From: Sialis fuliginosa
Lineage: Eukaryota; Arthropoda; Insecta; Megaloptera; Sialidae
Assembly (NCBI GenBank): GCA_961205875.1
Contig: OY540810.1
Coordinates: 21,204,001-21,268,000, forward strand
Length of the DNA stretch: 64,000 nucleotides
Direction of reading: 5' to 3'
How positions within the stretch are numbered: position 1 is the stretch's first letter; the number at the start of each line of letters is the position of its first letter. The notes under the pieces are model-generated. The model saw nothing but the letters and a program-made list of their open reading frames with translations, was not told the origin of the DNA and searched no databases. Of this stretch, positions 1-11,999 are shown one piece after another. The translations under genes and the position numbers were made by a program.

Positions 1-2106
1 TTCATATACATCTTAAAGGTAGTTTTAATATAGCTTAGAACGTAAAATATTAAACCTCTGAAAATTGAAAAAATCATACAGTAAACTAAACCTCAAAATA
101 AAAAAAAATTATAAATAAAGATTATGATGACTGAATAGCACATATAATAATTTTATTAAATAAGCCAATTAACCAAATCATTCGATAATAAAGTACGTTG
201 GTCATCAGATTGATACAAACGTGAAGATCGGATGGTTCTATCAGTATTATACATTACCAAACCTCCTCGTTTTTACTGTATAAACGCTCCACAGGTGAAA
301 ATTTTTTATTGTGAAAAGATTACAAACAAATAAATGTAACTGTTATACGTATAAAATAACACTAGTCCATTCAAAATAACACAATTTATTACTGTTTGTG
401 AAGTATTTTCGACAACGCACCAAAATTACTTCCACATATTGAAAACGAAAATTGATGAAAATGACCATCAAGATTACAATTTAAAGATTTAAACCGTTAA
501 TATCTTGTGGCGGGTGATCAATGCCACCTATCTATTGGTGTTACACATACATATTTTTTGTAGTTACGTTAGTACACTTATTAGTCCATCTTTATGAACG
601 CTCCCAGTGTATGAATCCTCCCCATCTCTCTCTACAGGTTAATGTTGCTAGAATACCGTATTTCCACCTAGTTAGTGCAACAAAATACCCAAATTCAGAA
701 TACTCAGCATTATTAATTATTACATTTTCTGGTACATAAGTTCCGCTTAAAACACCACATTCGATTGTGCATTGATAAAAGTAATAAAGTATATTGTAAT
801 GAGCAAAATTATGTATTGATTTTTGTACATTTTGAAGCAGACTAATACAAACTATAACTTTATGTTAATATATATTTAATGGTTTCGTTTCAATAAAAGT
901 AAAAATGACAAATGCGTTTTTAATATGTGTATGTTGGACTATAAAGTCGTGATATTGATTTTATAACTGATGTAATGTTCATGAAACACGATTATATAAA
1001 AGTTCAAATCATTCACTTGTCATCAAACAAATAATTGAACGGTTTTTGTAAATAACATGAAAAATTATTAACATTTTTTTGGTATTGCATTCTATATAAT
1101 ACATAAATCGAATATGTTGCCACTTTTTTATTTTCTTCTTGTGTATAATATAAATAAAATCTATCACAATTTAAAAAATAAGACACAGAATTTTACTTCA
1201 TTGTTTTTAACACACTACACGGTAAATTAGGTATGTCTATATTTAAAAGTTCATTTTAAAACCTCAATACTTTCTGGTAAGATATACAAAATTTAAGACT
1301 TAGGAATCACAATATAATAAAACATATTTAATTTTTATACGTAACATATATACAATTTTTTAAATCAGTATAACAAAAATGTATATCTGAATGTAAAAAA
1401 TGTAAACATAGTATTTTCAGATATGCATACTGATTAAATGCAGACAATTTATGGGTTATACATAAACAAATAAATCAAATGTATTATAATAAACTTTTGA
1501 CAGACCCTGTACTTTTAATATAAAGAAGTTGTAGAACTAATAAAAGTTTGCGGCGTCTATATTCCGCTCGCACAACGCAATATTCCCTGTTAAAGTTTCC
1601 TTCTCACTAAACGTATTTACAACGCAACTTATTATATATATGTACATATGTATATACATACATGTTTGTATATATTATATAATATGTAATTAATATATAA
1701 ATAAGTAATATATAATATAATACATATTTCCTTTTTATTTATGTAAATAAAATGTAAATTATATTTAAATAAAAGAAAATATTGTATAGGTACTAATAGT
1801 TTTTTTTTAACTACAGTTAATAATATCAATATAATGTAATAGGTATGCACCAATAAAAATATTATTATACAATTTTAAGAATCGAAATTACTATTGGATA
1901 GATTGCACATGAAATAATAAATCCGATGTTTGTTATAACGTTATAAGTACATAATATTAAAATCCTGATATTTAATAATACTTTTATATAGTAGGTAAGT
2001 TCACATGTAACTGTAAAATTAATTCTATAGTAATATGTGTATAGTGTATACGTACGTAACATGTACGTACGTACTTGTTAAAAAAAGAATGTACTATAAA
2101 GTAACA
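1..2106. other. AT-rich spacer, no gene seen
   Basis: No exon, RNA gene or transposase-like frame is recognisable. A run from about 1635 to 1730 is almost pure TA/TG/CA alternation (tatatgtacatatg type), and 2049-2073 is a small self-complementary run of ACGT steps. The open frames here are short and low complexity (mostly Y, I, L, N), as expected by chance at this base composition. Confidence 0.6.
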
Positions 2107-2108
2107 TA

Positions 2109-2597
2109 AGGTACTGAAACCAGTATTAGATCATACCCCAGTGTTTATAATCTATATAAACTTAACTGTAAAATAGCTTAATTTGATGAAAATCGGTCAA
2201 TGTGTGTCAAAATGGTGGACATTTAAGCTAATTATAAGTGTAATATTTTTATTAATTATTATATTATCATAGCATCTGCTTTTACATTATTTCAAATGTT
2301 ACGATTCTTTATTTAATTACTTTTGTGTCGTAGTACTTATCATTTTGTTATCATTAGCAAGTGTCCAGCATTATATTACTGATTTTACTTTATCAATTAC
2401 TGGAGAAAAAACATAAACAAAATAGAGGTTATGAGTAAAAAACTATAATTTCGTACTTTGGTAATTTAATTGATTTAAAAGAGGTATTTGTTTTATTAGT
2501 AACATTAGTTCATGAGAATAACAAAAAAGAAGCCCATCAATCCCAAAAAAAACAGTATACCTTGCTCTTAAAATGGCCAAGACTGGTGCCAGTACCT
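2109..2597. mobile_element. TA-flanked MITE, family A, copy 1
   Basis: Both ends are seen: AGGTACTG..ACCAGT at the left and its reverse complement ACTGGTGCCAGTACCT at the right, each flanked by TA (2107-2108 and 2598-2599). A TA duplication with short terminal inverted repeats (TIRs) fits a non-autonomous Tc1/mariner-type element of 489 bp. No coding potential is seen inside. Two other copies lie in this window: an internally deleted one at 33200-33540 and a much-interrupted one at 53851-60231. Copy 1 keeps the intact sequence across the point where Helitrons entered the third copy. Confidence 0.75.
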
Positions 2598-2599
2598 TA

Positions 2600-3075
2600 T
2601 TAGTTCATACTTGTGTATATAATAATAAAAGCAATGAAGTCAGTATATTTTTTACACTTTAAAAAAACAGTGTTAACGCCGATATATTACTGTAGAATTT
2701 AATACATGTATGTAGGAGTACATAATGCATAGCTTTTACGAAGAAAGCTGTCATGTCGGTATCTCCTTGTATCTTTTACCTACTATAATAATATTTGTAT
2801 TTACCCATATAGGTTTTCATATATTCGTGTTGACATGTTGTATGGATTTTTGAGAAAAGTCTTATGCTTGTCAATTACAATTATTTTTTATTGCCAAGAA
2901 ATAAATATTATCTGTTATTTATGTATGTATGCAAATGCATAAATTATGTCGAAGGATTTGTATAGTAATTACTATTTTATTCATTTCAAATTTAACAAAA
3001 ATTTGATTTAAAAATTGTTAAAAAAAATTATCAATAATATTATGAGATAATTATCCAGCATGGAGTTAAATAATC
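2600..3075. other. Spacer, nothing recognised
   Basis: AT-rich sequence following the family A element. I see no frame, TIR or tandem structure worth naming. Confidence 0.5.
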
Positions 3076-3077
3076 CA

Positions 3078-3330
3078 CACTGTCTGTCTGTCCGTCTGTC
3101 ACATCTAACTATTGAACCATTTGGCCTAGAAAACTGAGATTTGGCATAATTATAGTAAGTAGTGGACTAATAATAGACATGAATTATAAAAATAGAATTT
3201 TATTGGTGTTTTTAGAGGAGAGTAAATAGATTAAGCCAAACAAAGTTTTATTCAACCCCGGCGAGTGGGGCATCAAATGAGAGCTGACAATTCAAGGAGT
3301 TTAAATATGTAAACGTTGTGATATTATTGA
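3078..3330. repeat. Helitron/SINE-like leader fragment
   Basis: The block starts with imperfect GTCTGTC repeats (3080-3100). It is followed by 'ttgaaccatttggcc' and 'gagatttggcataatt', the same architecture as the leaders of the better-defined Helitrons at 54.2 and 57.9 kb. A GC-richer tail 'caaccccggcgagtgggg' is at about 3253. No CTAG end with a hairpin was located, so it is probably a truncated copy. Confidence 0.4.
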
Positions 3331-4500
3331 AATTTATAAATTTTCAAAAACAGTGTAAAAATATTTTTTAATAATTGAAAAGTTTTTTAAAAATTGGGAA
3401 TAGAATACTAATACCGAAATCAGATGAAAATTATCAGCACTCATCATACTTACGTATTTTTTTAAATAATTTAAAATAAAAAAAATATATACAATCCATT
3501 TGGTACTCTCTGTTTTCTAATAGAGAAACTATAAAATATAACTAATAATTATTAACTTTATGAGGCTTGGCTCGTACTTGACAATGTTTTTACCTAATGA
3601 GTGTTCATTGTTAATATTGAACATTTTTTCCCTGAACTGAACTACATATATACCTATTTTAAAGATCTAAAAGTGCATAACAGTATGATACGAAAATATA
3701 TTTCAAGAGATAAACATAAATGTTTATATATAATTTTATTGTCAAGAGCAGATACATATAGGTACCTACTGCATTTTTCGATGTAGATTATATCTAATAT
3801 TGAAAACATATTTTCAAACAGTAAAAGTAGGTCATTTTTCCAGAGATCCATACTTTTTCAGTTTTCTTCAGTTATCTTTCGTTCCGCATATTGAAATATA
3901 TTTATGTGTATAAATAAAATGTGTCATCTTTTTTTATACCATTGGTTAATATGAAGTGTTCGATTTTTTTAGACATTCATCAGTTTTTCATTCGTTGATT
4001 AGTTTTTTTATACATATATAAATAGTTTAATAAATATAGTAGACGAAATAGGTAGATAGAAAAAATGCTGTCTATTAATTTAAATAGGTCCATGCAATTT
4101 TTATTTGTATTTATTATGTTTATAGAAAATCCACCAAGTGGAAAATTCTTAAGAGGGCAAATTTATAAAATTAGGAATCTTGCATAGGATTTTCTTATGC
4201 GAAAATTATTCTGAATTTAAAATGTATTTAAAGATATTATTTTATAACAACTGTTTTGCAACTAACATATATTAAAAATTATAATTTTGTCTTTTTTAAT
4301 ACTGCATTTGCATACTCCAATATGTTTCAGTATTTTTAACCGATTTCGAAGAAGGTTCACAACAACCCATATATTTAACAACCCATATAAAATAATTTTT
4401 GTTTGATTGAAAGAAGGTGCTCTTCAGGTGGTCCAATGTTTTCATCGGGACAACTCCCTTTTGCGACATCATCATCAACATGATAATGTCGCAAAATGGA
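3331..4500. other. AT-rich spacer
   Basis: No gene seen. Two overlapping opposite-strand frames around 3600-3850 are low complexity. A small hairpin lies at about 4462-4495, where TTGCGACAT and its exact reverse complement ATGTCGCAA flank a loop of about 16 bases. Its function is unknown. Confidence 0.5.
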
Positions 4501-4539
4501 GCCGGATTATGGACAAAGCAACTTCTCATTGGTTGACAA

Positions 4540-4955
4540 CAAATTCCGCAATTTAATTAAATTAATTTTTTAACTTCCAAAATTAAAATCAAAAATGTCA
4601 ACATATTTTTATATTATGTGCGTGTGCGTGTGTGATTGTGTGTTTATGTATGTACGTATCATTTTTCCTGCACGAAATCTCGCAAATAAAAAATGTTATT
4701 GACTTCGTTGTGGTGCCAATCGAAACGTCTTGTCGTGAATATAATCTGAAAGAAAGGATTTTTGGAAATTCAACCCGTATGGGGGTACAAGGGGGTGTAA
4801 ATATTTATGTGGGTAAATTCCTTTAAAATGTTTCATAAATATATTCACATTAACTATATGGAAACAATAAATAATCAGTATTCAAGTATTAATAGTCATA
4901 CCATGTTGAGAAGTTGATTGTGTGGACCTAAAGGTTCTCACCCCACCCCACGGCT
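4540..4955. repeat. Dispersed repeat family D, copy 1
   Basis: The segments around 4570-4615 ('aaatcaaaaatgtcaacat') and 4845-4955 ('ggacctaaaggttctcac', then CCCCACCCCA) match the same blocks in the same order at 7635-7720 and 7975-8090. The middle part between the blocks differs. The family is unknown; no TIR or target duplication was found. Confidence 0.6.
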
Positions 4956-6045
4956 TATTTTTTTATCTTTTCGAGTGATAAAAAAGTCCTTATAGGTCTA
5001 AACATGAAAATCGGAAATGTTTTTTATTTTTCAAATCAGATGTAGACTCGTAGTCAGACTTAAGCTCACAGATCTTGAGTTGCTTTAAATTATAAAAAAA
5101 AAAAAAAAACAGAAACCACACAATAAGATTCGTTTTCCATTAAAATGTTGTTTACCGCTGTGTCAATATAAATCAATAATACATTGCTAATAGTAATTTA
5201 CTTGACGTACAAAACTTCTAACACCAGCAAACACGCTGATATTTATTATAGCGCAGATGTCTTACAACATACAACATTCACCCATCATCGCTAGACAAAG
5301 AAAACTGGTATATTCGCAGTGAAGGTACTACATAATTAGTTGTGTATTTGCAAATGTCACCGCCAGTTAGCGCCACTGCAGACGCACTCACTATATCGGT
5401 ATGTACGCAAACTAAGTTATTTGGAACGCGTTAAATTACTGTACGTAATTAGAATTGAATTGAAGTTTTGATTAGATTGCGGCAGTAACTGGAACCAACT
5501 GTGTTATTATTACTGAAGAGTGTGAACACCAGCCTCGTCCTCATCTACGAAAGTGATATCTGTAATTATCTTATTCTTTTTCTCCCTTTTCTCTGTATTT
5601 CTGCAGCCGAGAAAGTGTTATTGTACCGGCTGCAAGTGTTTTTATTTTGTTTTTAACTTCTTGCGTTCAACTAACGATAGTATTGGGGTAATGATTTTCA
5701 AGAAGTGTAATTTGAATTTAATGAATACTGTATTTTAAATTTCAGTAGAGACATGGAAAGAACGAGTGAGTTTATTCACGAAATTTTTATTTTTCATTCT
5801 CTTAGTACAATGAGGAGTACTTAATATGGACTTTTTTTAGAAATACGAGTACTTATCATGTCTGGTATTATAAAGATTTGTTTTTAAAAGAACAGTGGTA
5901 CTTCAATTTACTAAAACTATAGACATAGAACTGTGCATCTGCATATGCTTGTTTACTTTATTTAAACATGAGTGTAAAAAACGATAGAGTAATGTTTTAC
6001 ATATTATGTTAATACATAATGCACAGTCCATGTCTCTCTGTCTAT
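4956..6045. other. Spacer with a weak acceptor-like site
   Basis: No gene could be supported. A poly-A run is at about 5094-5110. At 5570-5607 a long pyrimidine tract ends in TTTCTGCAG, a good-looking splice acceptor. What follows (CCGAGAAAGTG...) stays open in one frame for about 40 codons without resembling anything I know. Upstream, 5330-5560 is somewhat less AT-rich. I would not call an exon here. Confidence 0.4.
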
Positions 6046-6049
6046 GACT

Positions 6050-6575
6050 AAAACACAGCTGATGATTGACCGTACAGGATATTTTGCTTCCTCGCAATAT
6101 CGAAGATACGAGAAGCTTTGTGATCGTTTTAAAATGAGACAAAAAAATTGTTCTCCGATTTCAAAATTTTAAATTAATCTTTCCGTTTCAGGTCAAGAGT
6201 AGTCAAAACAAACACTTCCGTGTCTGTCTTGAACTCATGAACCACTGAACTGATATTAATGAAACTTAGTTGGTTGTTTGAGTCAGATTTGAGGACGGTG
6301 TAAGAGGGAGTGGTGACATCCCAAAGTATTTATTTTTTCAAGTTATCTCAAGAACGATACGTCACGTGAAAATTTTATAGAATCTTTTTTGCAGAGCATT
6401 CAATTTCCTATAATATAGGTCTACAACGTTTGTTGTAAAATATTCCCTTACAAAGATTTATCTCAATTTGCATTAAAAATTCGCCAATTGTTTTTTTTTT
6501 GGTTCAATTAATAACTACCTTTGGTGAATTTAGCACGAGGAAGCACTGTGAATTTACTTATCAGATGTTTTTTTA
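6050..6575 (-). mobile_element. Inverted-repeat element family C, partial copy
   Basis: This block is the reverse complement of much of 13340-13865: shared pieces include 'gcttcctcgcaatatcga', 'cttacaaagatttatctc' and the 'ccactgaactgatatt' segment. At its right side 'gtgaatttagcacgagg' to 'cagatgtttttt' is the family C TIR. The part matching 13080-13330 is absent here, so the other copy carries either an insertion or an extra palindromic segment. The opposite TIR is missing. Confidence 0.65.
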
Positions 6576-6579
6576 TATA

Positions 6580-7300
6580 TATATAAACACTATTTTTACT
6601 TTTCCGCGCATGCGCTTAGTATTCATAACAGTTATATAAGTTTGATACCCCGTTAAAAGTGCTTATTGGTTAATAAATATTAATCAATTTCTTACTAGAT
6701 ATGCAACTATTTAAAAAGTTGTATGGACTTATTATTCTAATAATTTCTAAAATGATGCGTCTTACAACCAGTAGAATGAGAATTTTTTCTTTTAAATTAC
6801 ATTCGAACCAATATTATTTAAAAATTTACACGTCATTACAGAAGCACTCACAGCTGCATGTAAGAACACAGGCATTCTACCTGCATAATATAATTTCACA
6901 GTTTATATTGTAACATATTACATATGAATTATACATCCATATTCAAAAATCACTTCACAGAAATATATACTTTTTTCAAGGTCAAAGTAATATAAAAAAT
7001 GTAATAACATACATTAAGTAGCCAATTGTAAGATGCAGTTTAATGTAAGTATAGACTTAACACCAGATGGTGCTACTGCAGAAACATTGCCGCTGGCAAA
7101 AAACTGTCATGGCGTGTAATAAACCGTCAGCAAGATGGCGTATTGACCTGGAGGTATCAAAAAACTCAATAGTACTACACGCAACAAAACCACAAAACTG
7201 TTATGTTCAAATTGTATTGTTCTGTGATGAAGTATTTTCAAACACTTTTTTCTATTTTAATATTAAACGTAACTGACACGAATAAAATAATTATTTGTAG
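6580..7300. other. Spacer, nothing recognised
   Basis: No gene seen. A stretch at 7055-7160 (accagatggtgctactgcag, agcaagatggcgtatt) is less AT-rich. It gives a 69-residue open frame with no motif I recognise. Confidence 0.4.
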
Positions 7301-7311
7301 AAACCCTATTT

Positions 7312-7745
7312 TAAAAAAAAATTATTTTCTTGTTATTGTTTTTTTTAACTCTCCAACAAGAAATTATTGTAATCGGTTCGAAAATCGAAATCAAAAATTT
7401 CAACATATTTTTATGTTTCAAGGTCATTATAGTACATTTATACTATTTTAACCTAATATTTTTAAAAAACAATTATTTTCTTGTAATTGTTTAACTCTCC
7501 AACAAGAAATTATTGTAATTGGTTCGAAAATCGAAATCAAAAATTTCAACATATTTTTATGTTTCAAGGTCATTATAGTATATTTATACTATTTTAACCT
7601 TATATTTAAAAAAAAAAAAACAATTATTTTCTTTAACTCTCCAACAAAAAATTATTGTAATCGGTTCGAAAATCGAAATCAAAAATTTCAACATATTTTT
7701 ATGTTTTAAGGTCATTATAGTATATTAATACTATTTTAATCTAAA
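7312..7745. repeat. Three tandem units of about 144 bp
   Basis: Three consecutive copies share AACTCTCC (7347, 7493, 7635), 'ggttcgaaaatcgaaatc' and 'tttcaaggtcattatag'. The spacings are 146 and 142 bp. Units differ by scattered substitutions and by A-run length. The array leads directly into a family D copy, so tandem expansion happened inside that repeat. Confidence 0.85.
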
Positions 7746-8095
7746 CTGTTGAGGTGAAAACCATCCTCAAAATTTTAATTTTAAATATAATAAATACGTC
7801 TAGGTACTAATTCATGTTGCCTTGGAAAAAATATATGTAATTAAATTCAATTTGTCAGATTGGTTATTCTAAAAAAGTGTATTATATTATTGACATTAGG
7901 ATATCAGAAAGCTAATATTCATAATATTAGTTTTATTTCTGACAAATTCAATTAAATTTTTTCATAAATATATATTTTTAAATATAAACTATATTGTAAC
8001 GATAAATAATCAGTATTTAAGTATTGATAGTCATATCATGTTGGGAAGTTGATTGTATGGACCTAAAGGGTCTCACCCCACCCCACAGGGTCAAA
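7746..8095. repeat. Family D copy 2, 3' part
   Basis: The terminal block at 7975-8090 (gataaataatcagta, ggacctaaagggtctcac, CCCCACCCCA) matches 4845-4955. Just before it, an 11-bp arm AATTTGTCAGA (about 7852) and its reverse complement TCTGACAAATT (about 7938) bracket about 75 bp, so the middle of this copy contains a small stem-forming insert absent from copy 1. Confidence 0.55.
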
Positions 8096-8278
8096 TCATG
8101 ATTAACTAAAAAACCAATTAATTATTAAATAAAATAACATTATAAAACAACCATTGCATAAAAATTATTTCTAATACAAAAACAGAAATACTGCGCTTCA
8201 TCAATATTGTTATTGAAGTAAGTGCAATGTTAATTTAAGATAGTATTCCGGTGCGACGCCTAAAAATTTAAACTTTAA

Positions 8279-8757
8279 GGCACACGGAGCAACCTCTGGT
8301 TTCGTGCAACTGTGCTTGCTGGTCGAATTTCGGTTTCAGTTGCGTGGTTGCATGATATTTTAGCTTTATAATTATAATATTATTATTATTTATTTAGAAT
8401 TAAAATTATTAGTTAATTATTATTATTCCTATTAATAATTACCTACTTAGTTAGTTCATTCAAAATGAATGATCAGTTAATAAACATTAAATTCGTCGAA
8501 GAGGTGGAAAAACATGAAATTCTATACAATTATAACCTTCCTGGGTATTCAAGAATGCTTGACTTTTTACCAAAAGTAAAAAAAAACTTTAAAAAAATCG
8601 TTTTTTTCACGGTAATCCCCATAAAACTATCGACTGATCAATATTCAGTCGCGCTCGTGAGCGGAGCGAGGACTTAAATCGATTGCAAACCAGTTGTAAA
8701 ATAGTCGCTTCCGCAACTGGTTTGCGATTCTCGTTGCAAAACAGTCGCACCGTGTGC
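8279..8757. mobile_element. PIF/Harbinger-like remnant
   Basis: The left end GGCACACGGAGCAAC (8279-8293) and right end GTCGCACCGTGTGCG (8743-8757) form imperfect TIRs, 12 of 15 matching. The sub-terminal regions on both sides are packed with GCAAC/GTTGC and 'gcaaaccagttg' motifs, typical of transposase-binding sub-terminal repeats. The interior starts a frame with a MADF-like segment, a domain often found in the accessory protein of PIF/Harbinger elements. There is no transposase frame; the element looks internally deleted. The target duplication is not resolved. Confidence 0.5.
8465..8677 (+). pseudogene. MADF-domain N-terminal fragment, decayed
   Basis: The frame begins at an ATG in a reasonable context (ttcaaaATGa). 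Residues 10-28 read FVEEVEKHEILYNYNLPGY. That fits the first helix pattern of MADF domains: a hydrophobic residue, E, V, then L-Y and a downstream Y. A MADF domain runs to about 80-90 residues with a conserved W in the next helix. Here the match stops after about residue 29 and the rest (MLDFLPKVKKNFKKIV...) is unrelated and Lys-rich, so the domain is truncated. It lies between Harbinger-like TIRs, so it is more likely a transposon accessory protein remnant than a host regulator. The domain call is by eye. Confidence 0.5.
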
Positions 8758-8759
8758 GG

Positions 8760-9613
8760 AGAGCATTAAAATAGTTTAAAGGTAATTTAATGTTGGGGTC
8801 TTATATAATAACAATTATAAGATTATAACCGTTACTACATTTATATTTTGAAAAGAGTATTTACTGTCTTATTATAAATTACAAAAGGTAGTACGCTAAA
8901 AAAAGGCGTTTATCTCGTTAGTAAACCATATATTGCTTTTTGCCTCAGTTACGTGTAGGAAATCATTTACGGTTACAAACGTAAAAATTTTGAAAAAATG
9001 ATATTACTGCCTTTTACCTAAGCACTCAGAATATATGTTGAATATTATTTTACTACATGCTATAGAAATATTAATCTAGTACTTCCTGACCATATGTGCT
9101 GATTTGAAACGATTAAAACAGTAACAATAGTGAAATGTGAATTCTACAAGAATATTGTTTTGGCAAAGAACTATTTGCGGTTTAGTTTCCGCAAACAGCT
9201 GCGTGATTAAGTCCTTTTACAAGACAGTTGCTTAGTAATTGATACTTGCAAAAATTATTTCTATACATACACTTATGTATGTTCTGAGAATTAACATTCT
9301 TAATTATATGTCTCGACGGAAAAAATGACTACATACAAATTGTTTTAAAAATTATAATTCAGTCATAAAAATTCCGACGCGCAGATTATTGAAGATAATT
9401 ATTCTGTACATAGCTGTTTTATGTTTTTAAATCGATTTAATAAAATATTAAGTCGGATGTGAGCAACGGTATTTGAAAGAAAACGTAAAGGAGAGTGTAA
9501 TAAAAAATACTTATGTGCGTATTAATGTAACTAATTTTATTTTAATTGCTTGGATTTTGTATCATAATAATATACACTACCAGTAATTTTGTACAATAGA
9601 ATTATTTTGTATT
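8760..9613. other. Spacer, nothing recognised
   Basis: AT-rich sequence between the Harbinger-like remnant and the hAT element. No convincing frame or repeat was found. Confidence 0.5.
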
Positions 9614-9621
9614 GTTAGAAG

Positions 9622-10456
9622 TAGAGGTGTACTGAAATTGAAATTTTCAATTCCAGCCGGAATCGAAATCGTCGGAATTCACCCAAAAAATCCGACCGGA
9701 ACTGAACTTTTTTTTAAATTCTATATGAATAAATAATAATAATAATAATTTATTTTTAAGTTATTTTAATGATATTTTTTAAATAGCAGAGTACCTACTA
9801 CATTATATTACGAAGAATAGTATTTTCTGCAATCCTTGTAGTTTTTACAGCTTCGTAAAGTCGATTGTTTTTAATTGTTTGTATATCATACGTTCTTTCC
9901 GATAGAATCTAAATATATTTTAAGTTTTAATTTATAAATGCATATACTTTTAACAGCAGTGACTATAAATTTATATAGATAAAAGAATATCTGTTACTCG
10001 AAAAAGTGGCAATACATTACAATAGTGCATGTATAATGTATTATCATAAACTATATTGTTACCTATGTTCAGATAAAACTATTCATCAATTTTAAAGAAA
10101 AGATAATATCTAGAGTTAAGGTGTTACTCAAGAATAATGAACAATTCTGATTTTACATCATAACATTATCGAAAATCTTTGATTTATAATTCTACAGTTC
10201 AATATTCATAATTTAATAACATTTTAAAAATCAATGTCTGAATGAATTATTATTATTATTAATTATATTATTTATTATATTATTATTTAATTTTGTAAAC
10301 AAAAATATTTATTTATTATTTCAGAAACTTTTAGTAGAAATTAAAAATAAAATTTAAAAATTCCGGTAAATCCGGCCGGAATTTATATGTTCCGAGCAGA
10401 ATCGAAACCGGAATAAAATTGTGAATTTCGGTCGGAATTCCGGTACAACACTACAA
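9622..10456. mobile_element. Non-autonomous hAT element with 8-bp duplication
   Basis: The element is flanked by a perfect 8-bp direct repeat GTTAGAAG (9614-9621 and 10457-10464), the hallmark length for hAT transposons. Its ends are related inverted repeats: TAGAGGTGTACTGAAATT at the left, and TAGTGTTGTACCGGAATT when the right end is reverse-complemented. Both sub-terminal regions are rich in CCGGAAT and 'ccgaccgg' motifs (9650-9705 and 10360-10445). The 835-bp interior is AT-rich and shows no transposase frame, so it must have been mobilised in trans. Confidence 0.85.
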
Positions 10457-10464
10457 GTTAGAAG

Positions 10465-10940
10465 TCAGTTTTAATAATATTATTTTGTAAAAGAGATACA
10501 TATTGTTATTATCAACCAATAATGGTAAAATATGGACAATCGGAAATTTGCTGATATTAGCCTTTACTTACTAAAAATATTTAGTTAATTGAAACAAAAA
10601 TTAGATTGAGTCAACCGAACGTATTTTTAAATGAACCAATTTATTGTGTTTTTAAGAAAATTGTATGGTCAATGATTCACATTTGGTTAAAAAAAATCAT
10701 GGGTTTGTTTACATATAGAATCATGGATAATCAAGTATTTATGCTCGCCAAAAAAGCCTAGACCACTTTTCAATTTTTAAACGATATTAAAAATAACGTT
10801 AAATTATTACATCATATGAAATCTAGAATAATAAAGAAACTTTACAATAACAAAAAAAAACAATCAGCGGCAATGAGGGAAATAAATTTCGACTTAGAAA
10901 TAACAAATAATAAACAAAAAAAAACTATCTAAAAGACATT
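10465..10940. other. Spacer, nothing recognised
   Basis: AT-rich, with several long A runs; no feature is supported. Confidence 0.5.
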
Positions 10941-10949
10941 CTTAAATTC

Positions 10950-11345
10950 AACACCCCCTCCATATAAAATACGTCTACTTGGTCGTCCTCACTATGTGTT
11001 TCATAAAACTCGAACCCGATGGGTAAAAAACGGTTTCACATCTCCGCGCCTTCGTATCATAAACAAAAAAAGGAGGACGTCAATAATGGCCATAAAGTAT
11101 TTCCGTCGCAGGGACTTCTTTCCGCACAATCGTGTGCTGCTGCAGGACCGGCGAAATCGGAGGAGTATGAGGAGGGGAGAGGGTAGTCGGTGGCGGTATT
11201 ACGGACGAAATAAATCAAAGGATGTCTAACAGATTTGCCAAATCTCTTTCATGATTAAACTAATAACGTCGAAAAAGCGGCGGCCGCCGTTCCACTTTAA
11301 CCGGCCTCGTTATTGGTCTACAACGTGCCTCTGAATTCCGCTTCA
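10950..11345. promoter_or_regulatory. CpG-richer island, possible regulatory element
   Basis: In an otherwise strongly AT-rich window this stretch contains many CpG and GC-rich words (CCGGCGAAATCGG, AGCGGCGGCCGCCG, GTCGGTGGCGGTATTACGG, CCGGCCTCGTTATTGG). A 77-residue frame on the plus strand at 10996-11229 is Arg/Lys-rich and matches nothing I know. It may be an effect of the composition rather than a protein. No element ends or repeats were found. An unmethylated promoter-proximal or conserved non-coding element is plausible, as is a short unrecognised exon. Confidence 0.3.
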
Positions 11346-11569
11346 TTATTTTATCTATTCAAATGTAAAAAAGGTTTTATGTTTATGTGATGGGACTGAA
11401 TATATTACTCTTTATATTTAATTTTTTGTATATATATTATTTAATATTTAAAATTTGATGTGATATTCTTACTATATTATGTATTTTTGTATAAAATAAA
11501 ATTTACTACCCATATTAAAATAAATATTTATTGATTATCTCTGTATATAAATACAGAAATCCGTAATGT

Positions 11570-11995
11570 CTGACTCATCAACGCCTGGATCTAGAAACGT
11601 AAAATTTTAAGGTTGTTATTCTTTTCTGCCGTAAACACACACTTACAATTAGAAGTAAAATCCAAAATGGCAAAATATATACCTAACATTAAAATACACG
11701 TGATATTTCAAAGTTCATCTTTAAAAGGGATAAAATATTGTTCTAGATTAATGTCCGATATTGTGCTGATCACTATGAGCTTGTTTTTGAGTAAAAATTA
11801 GCGATCGACAAGTAGTAGTGAGAATTGTATCTTATAAAATACTTAACATTTACATTACCTACTATAAATTTATTACCACTGCTCTAAAATCCTGATCAAA
11901 TTCATATCAATTTAACAACTCGCATCAGATAGAGTTAGCTTGGCTTTTGCTTTAGAGTTAGTTCTTTACAATACCTTACATAAAGGTATTAGATT
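11570..11995. repeat. Dispersed repeat family E, copy 1
   Basis: 'actgctctaaaatcc' followed by 'caaattcatatcaattta' and 'actcgcat' (11877-11930) matches blocks at about 41625-41665 and 49190-49255. The 11577-11875 part does not share the family's 'tataaagaatttg' start, so the boundary is uncertain. The element type is unknown. Confidence 0.45.
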
Positions 11996-11999
11996 TTGT

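Noticed and set aside
5570-5700. Splice acceptor plus Cys-rich frame (RKCYCTGCKCFYF)
   Set aside because: A good pyrimidine tract alone is common in T-rich DNA. No donor with a consistent frame and no homology recognised.
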